This document shows, one piece after another, positions 19,539 through 28,542 of a stretch of 28,542 nucleotides of DNA. Positions within the stretch are counted from its first letter, which is position 1. The number at the start of each line of letters is the position of its first letter. Source of the stretch: Tieghemiomyces parasiticus (lineage: Eukaryota; Kickxellomycota; Dimargaritomycetes; Dimargaritales; Dimargaritaceae); NCBI GenBank assembly GCA_027575765.1, contig JANBPT010000614.1, positions 1 to 28,542 of the forward strand, given 5' to 3'. The notes under the pieces are model-generated. The model was not told where the DNA came from. It searched no databases and saw only the letters and a program-made list of their open reading frames with translations. A program made the translations under genes and the position numbers.

Positions 19539-19840
19539 CTACAGTACTTTGCCTCCGCGGCGGATTAGTTTCGGAGTGGCCACTATCGGCAAGTCGTCGA
19601 CAGCGATTGGCCCTGACGGTTGATCGGCCATTATCGTCCTTCTCCTAATTTGCCATGGGCGATGAAGCTGATCTTTATCCTGGGGAGGAGGGGGAGGTTT
19701 CGCTGGAGAGATCAGCAATGACCTGCAAAATTCAACTCTATTGCATTGGTTCAGTATTGCCACGCCTTTTCTCTCTCTCTCTCTCCTCCTCTTACATATA
19801 GTAGCCATCCTAAAAAAGCCCATGGCCAGTTGATAGTGTT
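19539..19840 (-). CDS. Possible 3' exons of an unidentified minus-strand gene (partial)
   Basis: Two exon-like blocks join in phase 0. Block 19840-19796 follows an acceptor-like GTGGTAG and encodes 15 residues rich in Trp (INWPWAFLGWLLY); it ends at the donor GTAAGA. Block 19679-19539 follows a strong acceptor (CCCCTCCTCCCCAG) and encodes DKDQLHRPWQIRRR, then MADQPSGPIAVDDLP, ending GGKVL and stop. The 116-nt intron contains a (CT)7 run (19771-19784). The Trp-rich block could be part of a membrane helix. No upstream start exon could be found, and the alternative is a 30-aa ORF from the ATG at 19631. No family was recognised. Confidence 0.3.
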
Positions 19841-19855
19841 CTACCACTTAACTCT

Positions 19856-20599
19856 CTATTTTTCAAGAGCATCGGACATCAGTAGCTGATTGGAGAGAGT
19901 ATCGACTTGCTCCAAAAGGACCTCGACAGTGTCTTCTATCCGGAGGTGAAAGTTAGAACACTCTGCGTCAAAGGCCACCGCGACGCCAAACCGCGCACAG
20001 ACCGTATCAGTCATTCATTTGATTTTCCTCAAAGCAGTGCGAAGGCAGCAGAAGAGGTCGGAGAGGCGACTGGTGGTATCAGGAGTCCACACTATGGAGG
20101 TGTGAGTGAGTTTGACGAAGCTATCATGCAGCTGTTGGATCTGTGTGTGATAGGTGCTTAGTGCCACCCCTAAGCCCTGTAGGTCCGCCGTGGATCTATC
20201 CGACTTCGGCCCCGATCTAGCGGCCTTATGGATGAATCTATCAGCAGTTTCATTGACCAAGGCTGCGATGTCGATAAGCTGATCGACTAATCCAAGGTAT
20301 TGGGCAATGTGGCGCGGGTCAGTGGCATCTTCGACGGACAATGCCCCCAAGTTCAGCCGCGGACGTGCGCCATTTTCTGATTCAGGGGCTTTATTCCAAA
20401 CCGCAGCTAGCCCACCAGCCGTGGTGGTGAGCGTTGGTAAGGGGTTTGAAGTACTACGATTGTATTCCAGTTGGGATGACCTCAGGACTGGAGCTACGAG
20501 CGAGGTAGCTGATGTAAAGTGGTGGGGTTTAGTGAAAGAGCAACTGACCAGCAGGCCGAAGTGAGGGATCGGCTTGCGGGCATGACTATGTCTCACCAT
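19856..20599 (-). pseudogene. Hypothetical helical protein ORF interrupted by one in-frame TGA
   Basis: From the ATG at 20599 the minus strand is open for 194 codons to a TGA at 20015-20017. The very next codon is ATG, and the same frame runs on for 52 codons to a TAG at 19856. The first part has a basic, Thr/Ser-rich N-terminus, then a helical region (LGLVDQLIDIAALVNETADR, STYHTQIQQLHDSFVKL). The second part also looks helical (IEDTVEVLLEQVDTLSNQLL). The whole would be 246 residues plus the stop. It may be one gene broken by a nonsense change or sequencing error, a read-through gene, or a 194-aa protein with unrelated downstream sequence. The third-position bias is weaker than in the housekeeping genes. 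No family was recognised. Labelled pseudogene only because of the interruption. Confidence 0.35.
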
Positions 20600-23500
20600 G
20601 GGATAGTTTGGGCTAGCTGGGTGGCGAAAACTACTAACAGGGGTGGTGGAAGTTGGGGTGCTTATAAAGGTGGACTATTTTAACTCTACGAATGGGGTAG
20701 GGCACGTAATATTTATAGTATCCTAGGACGAGTTCAATTGTTACCGTACAAAGTCGCTTGACTACCTTCAGCCGTCTGAAATATTGACAAGAGTCCACAC
20801 AACTTTCAAGGCTAACTTTTTCCGGAAGGTAGGGGCCTGGGCATCATCACACTAAACACTATTATTTAAAGCATTACTGGGCTTGCGAGGCATGCGCCAC
20901 GTGTGGTAATATTCGACTTTATCCGGGGTAGTCCGCTGTTCAAGGCTCGATGGTCAACCCGGCGTGGCTATTGGCCCTAGGAAGATGTTGCCAGCCGATG
21001 ACCCCATCTCTACCCTTTGTTGATTAACCCTAGCCGCGCCACGGTCTTTGTAGGTATCCAATAGAAAGTCACAGGGTTCCCTGGTATGAAATGTATTAAC
21101 CTTTCTGGAAGTTTACCATGGCGTTCCTGGCCGATCTTAAGTCGCCAGGTGGCCGCTTGTATGCATGGGCATTCCCTTTATTAGGCTGCAGGCCACACTA
21201 GCTTACCCTTTGTACGATCTTTAGCTGTGGTAGTCAGTAGCACTTTTCATTGCACCCACCTCTTTTTTTAAGAATGCCTTCGCATGTGGTCGTTTATAAA
21301 CGACTTCACACACGCACCACATTTAGAAGCTGGTAACGACCTACCCTCTTCCTTAACTAGTCCCTCAGGCACACTGGCCAGAACAATAGCCATTACCCTT
21401 TCATCATCTTTCCGTGTCTTATCGCAACTACCTGGCCAACTCCCCCCTTTCAACAGCCCCCTCCTTGTACTTCCTTCAGCCTCCCTACGAATCCTTACAT
21501 TTCTCTACATTGGCAATACACTGGCCGGGCCCAAAACTACAGGCCCCTCTCGCCATACGTAGGGTGCTAAAGTCGGAGATAATTAAGGATACGCCATCTA
21601 CTAAAGGTATTACTTACATTTCCAAGTTAGTGTGGTGGGAGGTCCAGCCCCCCCCCCGGCTGAGTCATCCCTCCGCCAGTGCACTGTGAAGGCATAGCAG
21701 TGCCAGAGCCGACGAAGGCTCCCCATGTGCGACAACGCACTCACGGGATATTATTTTCTTTATATGGCCAGAATCGATCAGGTAGTAGCACAACCGGTTG
21801 GTATAAGAGGGGCAGCATCAAACCCCCCTTTATTCGACAGGGCTTTTCATATCACGCATTTTGTCATGCATCTCGTTTCTGTACCGTATCTCGCTGCCTG
21901 CTTTCATCTTGTTTTTTCCTTCCCGCCGCTGGCGCTCATTTATATAGTAAAAACCACCACATTAGGATCACGCCTACTACAGCGAGAAATTGGTTATTTA
22001 GGAATCCAGAGAGTAATTGTAAGTCAGCCTCTCAAGCTCTGACTAATACTTAACTGTTGACTCGGAGGGTGGCCCATTTCACGGCTTTACCACTGGAGCT
22101 GAAGGGCCGTTTTAGTCGACAGATTCCTAATCTGCGGTAGAATGAGCCTGCGTACAGTGGGGGAGTACGCAACCATTCCATCCGAAACATCACTCTCGAT
22201 CGGAATTGATAATAGAGGGGGGGCACATCCCTCTCTCCTAAGACCAAGTACATTGCTGCAGTTACCCTCAACGATCGCGAATAATCCTCCGTGAATTGAT
22301 AACTTGCACACGATCCGTACTACTAATCGTCACGTATTGCGCCTAGTATTCTTGAGAAGCGCTCGGCCAATTGATATGGATGGCTGTCTAGTGTTGAGAC
22401 CTCCCGGTACAATTCCAGGAGGGTAGTGATTTTGGGCCACATTGTCCTGATCTTCCCCCCCCCCAAAACTCTGACTGGGATGGTATACAATTGACCCCCA
22501 GGCTCTGACCACGGAGGTCCAGTCCACCGTTTCATGGCAAATCCAGGTATGCACAGTGAGGACCACTTGACTCCGTGCGGTTTGTGTCAACCCTCTGAAG
22601 CTATCAGGGGTTCACGTCGGCCTAGCCGCGGCGCATTATTTCGGCGAGCATTACTTCCGCCAACCCAAGGCATTAGCAGCCACCCCAACCGAAATTTTGG
22701 CCGCCAGGATGGCTAGATTTCAGCGCATACTCTGGCAGCTTCTCCGCTCGTTTTTATGCTCCCAGTTTTACAATTGGCCCATTACCAAACTGGTTAGTCA
22801 AGGGGATACCCTAGTGGGCGCGTGTAAGTTTCGCCGAGCCGTTAACTTCTTGTCACATACTCATCCCTGGTGGAACAGGGGGTACCCGGGATAGCCAAAG
22901 TGCACAGCGTGAGTCTTGAGCCATATATAGGTTGATGGGTTTGCGTTCCGAGGGAATACCGTAGTTCAGGGTAATTTTGATGACCTGACAGCTGTTGGGG
23001 GCCATTGGAAGCACTGCATGAATACGCCTCTGGTGCATTGGTGGCCGAATTTCCCTGTATAGGCTACGCGCCCCATATCAGTTCCACTGGCGGCCACCAC
23101 CGTGATTCTCTGCTCCGATCCTGCAATAGCCTGCCTACCCCCGGCTCGACTGGCCCCAGGTAAGATTTCAGGTGCTTCGCGATACCAAACTTTTGATGGT
23201 CGACACGAGTGGTCATATATTTTACCTGTATCCTATCAGCTCCCAAGGGCTATCCAACTCGGTCAGCCAGGCCCATCAAGAACATCAGCGGTTGTTTTTA
23301 CATCGACTACTGGTAACCGTCGGCCCTTATGATCGACCATTACTGACGCCCGGATGACATTTCGGAGATGCCATCCTGTTGTGCTAGCCCCATCATGGGT
23401 AGCGGGGTATGCAATATTGCCGCGTCTACCCAGTATCTAAGCCGAGTCCTCCTTCATCGACCTTGCTCAAGGCGGTGGATTGGCGTGATGCGTAAAAGCG

Positions 23501-23789
23501 AGGTTGGATCTTCCTTAACGATATCCTGGTCACATCGATGCAGATAGCGGACTTGCCTTTCTCGGGCAATAAGGATGGCCGCGGTTCGTACCCGTAGTCC
23601 AACCCAGAGCCATAAAGGGGAGAGGGGTGGTCCTGATAACTTCAACCAACGCTTGCCATTCAGCCATCACCGAATTATCGTAGGCTGATTGCTAACTGTC
23701 CACATGCCTCCAATCACCTAAAGAAGGCTATTAAAATAGGGTTCAGCCCGGTAAGAGAGGCGAGGATATTGGCATATATTGTGGCAATT
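20600..23789. other. Long gene-poor stretch
   Basis: About 3.2 kb with only short ORFs and no recognisable protein, tRNA or repeat family. Noted items: a C10 run at 21648-21657; a small hairpin CAGATTCCTAATCTG at 22120-22134; and a minus-strand segment around 22323-22430 that looks helical in one frame (LLELYREVSTLDSH) but equally plausible in a second frame. A plus-strand CCCCAG|GTAAGA at about 23160 resembles a donor but cannot be linked to other exons. Confidence 0.45.
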
Positions 23790-23795
23790 TTTATT
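23790..23795 (-). terminator. Poly(A) signal of SDHC
   Basis: AATAAA on the minus strand, 46 nt beyond the SDHC stop codon at 23841. Confidence 0.6.
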
Positions 23796-23840
23796 TACCG
23801 TTGCCACTCAAACGGCAGTCTAGCTGGTGCAACTAGGATT

Positions 23841-24958
23841 TTAGATAGCGGCCAGGATAGCGGAGGTGAGGGCAGTGGCGCCCAGCACTGCATAACCACC
23901 TGTGTAGACGCCCTTGAGCGTGAGAGCCCGGCCCGTGTCCCAAATCTGAATGGGAGTGACGTGGGATCGATAGCGAAGGGAGAAGGGATAAGACAGGTTG
24001 AGGTTAATAGATTCTGAATCCGGAGGGTATACCGCCTTGGCTGAAGGTGGCGTCCTGCTTTCAAGTATTACACTTACCAAGTGACGGATGCCGTTGTAAG
24101 AGTGAAAAGTGAAGGGTAGAGCGAGAGCCATCTTAACTGAGAACTTGGCTGCAGGGGAGAGGGCAGCGAAGGCGGACACGATGGAGGCCGAGTCGAACGA
24201 CATTCCCAGGACAACCGGGGCGGCGACGTAAGAGATAGCGCCGGCGTACAGGCCTAGAAATGGATGCGCGAAGGGGGGGCACGAAAATTAGTAGGGAGTG
24301 CCGAGTCAGGAAGGGTTGGTAGCAGTAGGACTGGTTGCTGATTAGAGCGCCAGGATATGCTCCGCAGAAACTGGGGGGCGGGATAACTTACCAGCCGCAA
24401 GGAAGGCGCCGGTGACACGATGGAGACTCGACAGATACCAGGTGAGCTGGGGCTGGTAGATAGAAAGGTCGGGCGAGAGGGGGCGGTGGGCGCGGGCGCG
24501 CTGGGCAATCTCGCTCTGGCCCGAACTCGTCGAAGGGGCCTGGGCGCTCATGACACTAGTAAAGATGTACAATAAAACCGTGTTTGAAAGAGACGTGGTG
24601 GGAGAGAACTAAATTAAAGGTGAGAAAGCCGTGGCTTGCAGGGTGCGCTGACACAGAAACAGGCTACATTGACAGCCCGGGGGTCATCTGGCACCTTGGT
24701 ACTTACCGGCTAGTCATGAGGATGCTAGAACGGGTGAGGGGCTGATAGACGAGAACGCCTAAGCGTGCGACGGAGGCCAGTCGGCGTTGGGGAACGGGGG
24801 GGAGGTTCAGCGCATAGAATTAGCTCCAATTGGACTCGAGTCACATACGTGGAAGTCATTCACCACGTTCAGTAGTTGACAAGCGCAGTACGAGACAGGC
24901 AGCTCGCGCTCCTTGTAAAATGCAACCCACCTCGCTTGGCTAGATTCAGGGCGCTCAT
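23841..24958 (-). CDS. SDHC: Succinate dehydrogenase cytochrome b subunit (five exons)
   Basis: Exons, minus strand: 24958-24931, 24758-24707, 24555-24392, 24253-24078 and 23945-23841; 174 aa, all phases closing. Donors are GTGGGT (exon 1) and GTAAGT. Exons 1 and 2 give a presequence with Lys/Arg and no acid (MSALNLAKRGVLVYQPLTRS). The family core starts RPLSPDLSIYQPQLTWYLSS, then LHRVTGAFLAAG, where the Ser and Arg around SSLHR line the ubiquinone site. Three transmembrane segments follow. The motif H-x3-GIRHL-x-WD (His132, His139) carries the haem b ligand region, and TLKGVYTGGYAVLG is typical of fungal Sdh3. The protein anchors SdhA/SdhB to the inner mitochondrial membrane as part of complex II. 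Nearly half of the genomic span is intron (132-172 nt each). Confidence 0.95.
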
Positions 24959-26076
24959 GGTGAGTAGCAGACGGTTAGCGAAAGGATTAAAGGGGCGTTA
25001 ATGGTCAGCTGTAAAAGTCAATTCGAAAAGTGGATCGGAATTGTTTGTGAATCTAAGACAAGTGTGTTGTCCCAAAACCGGGAGCTGGGGATGTGTAGGA
25101 ATAGAGAACGGTCGCACCAGGGGCGTGGGGGTTAGCTAATTTTGAGCGACGGTGAGGGTGCGTCAGCAGGTGGGGCCGGCTGTCGCCCTATTTGCAGCCC
25201 AGGATATGAGGGGAAAGTGGTTTCGGCTGAGTTGCGTCAGAAGCCCAGCATTGGATCGATCATTGTTGGGATGGACCGGCTGCTAGTGCCTGTGAGCGGC
25301 ACCAGGTGCCTTGTACGCTACAGCCCCGTTTTAGCGGTCGACACCTTCAAGGGATGTATGTGCTGTACCTTTGCCCTTCTCACCCGCAGTCTACATCTAG
25401 TAACCAAAGGCTGGGGATTTCTGCGGCCTATGTGTATCACGTGAACACTCCACGCCAGTGGGCCCGTGTGTAATAGACAAGCGCGGGCTAGCCTCTCACC
25501 AGGTGAGCGGCTAGTTTACTATCTGCGTCACATGCCGCAGGTGATATCACGGCGTCCCCTAGTGGCTCCTTATATCTGTAGCAACAACGCCCGCTTACAA
25601 CTACATTAATGGCCCCCTCTCGGAGCTGACCGGCGCGGTGTGGTAAAGATCCAGCAACGAAAGATATGGTCTGAAACACTGGTCCACCTCGACGCCCACC
25701 GTCGGGGGTTCCTGCTAAAACGGGCCGTACGCATAGTATAGGGGAGGGAACGTAGGGTAGGATCAACATGATCCTGGCAACCCACCTGCTTCCCATAATT
25801 TTCACGCGCAAATTATTGGTTGGGAATCCGACTGAGCCCTATTGTGGTGTACAAGTCTAGGGTTTCCATACCCAACTTCCTCAGTGGAACAACCCGCTCA
25901 TGACTGTAAGCGGCATGAAAGCGGGTTCCCAGCGGAGGAGACAATACACCCCCAAATTCCGCCACCCGTTGAGTGCTGTAGACGAACTTCGCCTCCTCAT
26001 GTACCTGCCCATCGCCTACTTCTAGTCGCTGTTGACCCCAGCCTACGTCCGACTCCTGTTGCTACACACCTTGGCT
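24959..26076. other. Intergenic between SDHC and orphan gene (divergent promoters)
   Basis: About 1.1 kb serving as the upstream region of both the minus-strand SDHC and the plus-strand orphan gene. ORFs at 25142-25444 (plus) and 25488-25811 (minus) have no protein-like character. No clear TATA element or repeat was seen. Confidence 0.45.
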
Positions 26077-26139
26077 ATGCCCACGACACCATCCCCACAT
26101 TTACTCGCGCCGCCCCACGCGCATCGACTTGTCGTTGCC

Positions 26140-27012
26140 ATGCCCACCCGCAGTGGGGCGGACAGCGGCTATACCAGCGACGCCGATGAGTTCTACAGCG
26201 CTTGTGCCGACGTTCGCTCACGACCAGAACTAAACCTCGACCTGCGCCTGGTAGCTAAAACCCGGCTCGTGTACGAGTCGCTGCTCACGCCCGGTAGCCC
26301 CGCCGATACGTGTGTTGGCAGCTCTGCCTTTGACCCCTCCTTTGCCTCCTACCTTGGAGTGCGGCCCTCCTCTCCGCCGGCAGCAGTTCTGGCTTTCACT
26401 CGCCGGGGCCTAGAGCCGACGGATGACCCGGCCCACGTTTCGCCCATCGCCCCGATACCCATACCGGCTTACTACCGCCGCCTGCGCGGCCACCTATACC
26501 AACTCTCTGAGCACCTTAGTCGCACCCAATATCTCGTCACCTACCTTGAGAAGGACGTAACGAATCAGCAACGGCAGCAGCGGCGCCTCTACGACCCGGC
26601 CTACACTGCCGCCGCCGAGCTTATCCTGGCCAAAGCCGCCACTGCCGCCACCAGCTGGGACAGTGCCGTCCGAGCGTTCACGGCCCCGTTTACCAGCCCA
26701 CAGACCCAGATCCGGTTGACACGTGCTGGAGTCGCCCTGTCTAACCAATGGCTCGGCTGGCTCCGCTGGTCTCGTGACGTGCTGCCCTGCGCGGCCCTCA
26801 TTGCCGATATCCGCTCCGCCCAGCGGCTGGTGGTTCGACTGCTCAGTCGCGTGGTAGCCCGCCTTTGGACCCGTTGGATGCGATCCCGCGCTTGGTGGCT
26901 CCGGCACCTCCGGTCCTCCGCCGTGCTCTACAGTTTCTTGCTGTCCATTTACTGGCACATTAATCACTCTGAACTACTGGCCCAGCTCCTGCAGCCGCTG
27001 GGGCTCAAGTGA
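26140..27012 (+). CDS. Unrecognised protein with C-terminal hydrophobic helices
   Basis: The ORF ends at 27012. Two start choices exist: ATG 26140 (290 aa, MPTRSGADSGYTSDADEFYS) or ATG 26077 (311 aa, adding a Pro/His-rich lead). The 26140 start is preferred because an acidic, Ser/Thr-rich protein-like N-terminus begins there. Codon use is strongly C/G at the third position, like the housekeeping genes, and argues for real coding. The middle is Pro-rich, then helical and polar (YLEKDVTNQQRQQRRL). The last 110 residues alternate amphipathic Trp/Arg-rich helices (RLWTRWMRSRAWWLRHLRS) with a hydrophobic segment (AVLYSFLLSIYW), and the chain stops about 20 residues later. This suggests membrane association or a near-tail anchor, possibly on an organelle. 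No family was recognised. No canonical AATAAA lies close behind. Confidence 0.72.
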   Translation: MPTRSGADSGYTSDADEFYSACADVRSRPELNLDLRLVAKTRLVYESLLTPGSPADTCVGSSAFDPSFASYLGVRPSSPPAAVLAFTRRGLEPTDDPAHVSPIAPIPIPAYYRRLRGHLYQLSEHLSRTQYLVTYLEKDVTNQQRQQRRLYDPAYTAAAELILAKAATAATSWDSAVRAFTAPFTSPQTQIRLTRAGVALSNQWLGWLRWSRDVLPCAALIADIRSAQRLVVRLLSRVVARLWTRWMRSRAWWLRHLRSSAVLYSFLLSIYWHINHSELLAQLLQPLGLK

Positions 27013-28542
27013 AGCATAGGCACTTAGGTCTCATATTTGGCCACGTGCCAATGTATACTATATTTCTCGCCTGACTTTAATAATACTACCCTGCACACGA
27101 CGGAATACGGTATCTCGATGTACGATTCCTCCTTCTGATTTCAAAACTTGAACGGAAAATCCTCTACGTGGCCCACTGGTGAGGTCGACTGCGCGGGACG
27201 CTAAGGCTGGTACACATCGAGAGTGAAACTAGATTATTCGAGATAATCCACGTCATTGTACTCCAGTGGTCAATTTTTCTAATTCAATGGCAGCCTCTGT
27301 CGACTATTCAACAGAATGTCTCGCATAGCGTACCATGGCAGACCTTGGAGTCGCTGGGTTGGACCCTGAAGAGCACTGATACCAGGGAAGCCTCAGAATG
27401 GTGGTGTTGGAACTGGGCTAACGGTTAGATGCCATGTGTGGTACCAGGTGCGAGACGATGTTTCCATAAGGTAAATCAGATGGTGTATCCCCGACGCAAG
27501 AAGTGCCCAAATGGACATGACTGGCATTTGGGGTCCCTCAGGAAATTTATCACTGAGTAATACCGCTTACAGTGATCACGATATAGGTACAGGGGAATCC
27601 AAACCCTGACGTAGTTGCAAACCTCATTGGTCTCCGCGCAGCCCATTGGGCCTCATTGTAGAGAATGCGCGGAGACCGTTGGCTGGATCCATACTGGTCG
27701 GCAGGGGGCTCTACCTCAAACCGAAAATACGCCTATATCCAGACAAACTTATTTAACAATGCTCTATGGACAGCGTTACCAAAGTACAGGGTATGGTCCG
27801 TAAGAGTGACGTTGCCCCGTATGCAGGCGGACCAGCCATTTGTAATTGAAATGTACATTACAGTAAGCTGGACTCGGATGTCGGCTACATCAAACGGTTT
27901 ATCCATGCCTTCGCAGGTACGGCAGAATTGTCCCATCGGAAAAAAATATATGCACATGATGGTTGGTAAGCACAGACTAGACGAAGGTGCTTACTTGCAA
28001 TGTATGTTGTGGAAAAAAGAAAATGAATGATGTTCTGCGATAAATGGTCCAATTGCAAACCGTATTATACTGGACGACTCGCCGTGTCTAATAACGATGG
28101 GTGCCAAATAAGAGAAAAAAAAAGGAGGCCGGCAGTCCCAAGAGCTGTGATTGATTTTTTATTCACTTGCATATGCGTGCCAACGATACGGTTGGAGTAT
28201 CCGCTGGTTTGGGTAAAACCTACGGGTCAGGTCTGCCAGGTTCAAGCAGCACCACATCCTTGGTGGTAAAAGGAATGTAATCATTTGGCCTTTATTCCAG
28301 ATGACTTGAGTGGCACACAAAGCCCGACAGATACGGTCGAAAAGATTGATGACAAATAGAGATACAAGAGGTTCATACTAGAAACCAGAGCGGGGCGATA
28401 GAAGGTAGTGTAGGATATAGGAAAAGATTGGCTAAATCCATGCCCTGATACATAATACCTCCCCGCCCCTTGGGCGTGCTAGTAAAGACGTCGATCGGGA
28501 GTCGGTAATTAGATCGCAAGTCCGCCGGATGGAGTCTAGATG
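27013..28542. other. Right-edge stretch, no gene recognised
   Basis: About 1.5 kb. The longest ORF is 27665-28030 (plus, 121 aa); its ATG sits on the right arm of an inverted repeat and its composition looks random. No tRNA or transposon sequence was recognised. A perfect 12-bp inverted repeat lies at 27629-27677 and is listed separately. Confidence 0.4.
27629..27677. repeat. Perfect 12-bp inverted repeat (hairpin)
   Basis: The left arm GGTCTCCGCGCA (27629-27640) is the exact reverse complement of TGCGCGGAGACC (27666-27677), with a 25-nt spacer. Inside the spacer is a smaller hairpin GCCC-ATT-GGGC (27641-27651). An 8-bp direct repeat CCTCATTG (27622-27629 and 27651-27658) overlaps it. Confidence 0.8.

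Noticed and set aside
22050..22140. Possible tRNA: AGCTCCAGTGGTAAAGC-like A box on the minus strand with a nearby anticodon-like hairpin
   Set aside because: No B box and no matching acceptor or T stem; the hairpin is on the wrong side.
22323..22460. Exon-like helical frame on the minus strand
   Set aside because: A second overlapping frame looks equally protein-like, codon bias is absent and no joined exon was found.
27733..27957. Minus-strand frame with GNVTLTDHTLYF, reminiscent of GRAM or PH-BEACH strands
   Set aside because: Only one short stretch resembles such a domain, and no neighbouring exon or splice sites support it.

Overview
The window reads as a nuclear segment of a filamentous or early-diverging fungus. 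It holds eukaryotic genes with short spliceosomal introns (about 130 to 260 nt) that mostly start GTAAGT and have clear CTAAC/CTAAT-like branch sites. The alpha-actinin is a compact 624-aa fungal-type protein, and there are nuclear-encoded mitochondrial genes and a eukaryotic initiator tRNA. Placement among zygomycete-grade fungi (for example Zoopagomycota) is only an impression. No bacterial, viral or transposon gene was recognised.

Layout, left to right. Two membrane-anchored kelch proteins are divergently transcribed: one on the minus strand (751-2463) and one on the plus strand (6135-7454). About 3.7 kb lies between them, containing only one weak ORF (5408-5932). The second kelch gene converges on a four-exon gene for the nucleoporin ALADIN (7715-9957, minus). 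ALADIN is divergent from the Fe-S assembly gene DRE2 (11479-12597, plus). DRE2 converges on a six-exon alpha-actinin gene (12926-15779, minus) that has a 13-nt internal exon. A two-exon ERA-like mitochondrial GTPase follows on the minus strand (16538-18156), then an initiator tRNA-Met gene (18384-18455, minus) and a small predicted secreted protein (18968-19252, minus). The stretch 19539-20599 holds unresolved minus-strand coding sequence, including an ORF interrupted by one in-frame TGA. After 3.2 kb with no recognisable gene comes a five-exon SDHC gene (23841-24958, minus), then an unrecognised 305-326-aa protein (26140-27012, plus).

The genes do not form a pathway. They are mostly housekeeping: nuclear pore, cytosolic Fe-S assembly, actin crosslinking, mitoribosome assembly, respiratory complex II and translation initiation. 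The spliced models were built by hand from splice signals, reading phase and recognisable protein motifs. Every multi-exon model closes in phase.

No convincing new biological system was found. The items most worth a second look are the divergent kelch receptor-like pair, the tiny coding exons (13, 16 and 28 nt), a CAGCAG tandem acceptor in ALADIN, the TGA-interrupted ORF near 20 kb, and the orphan protein at 26-27 kb.
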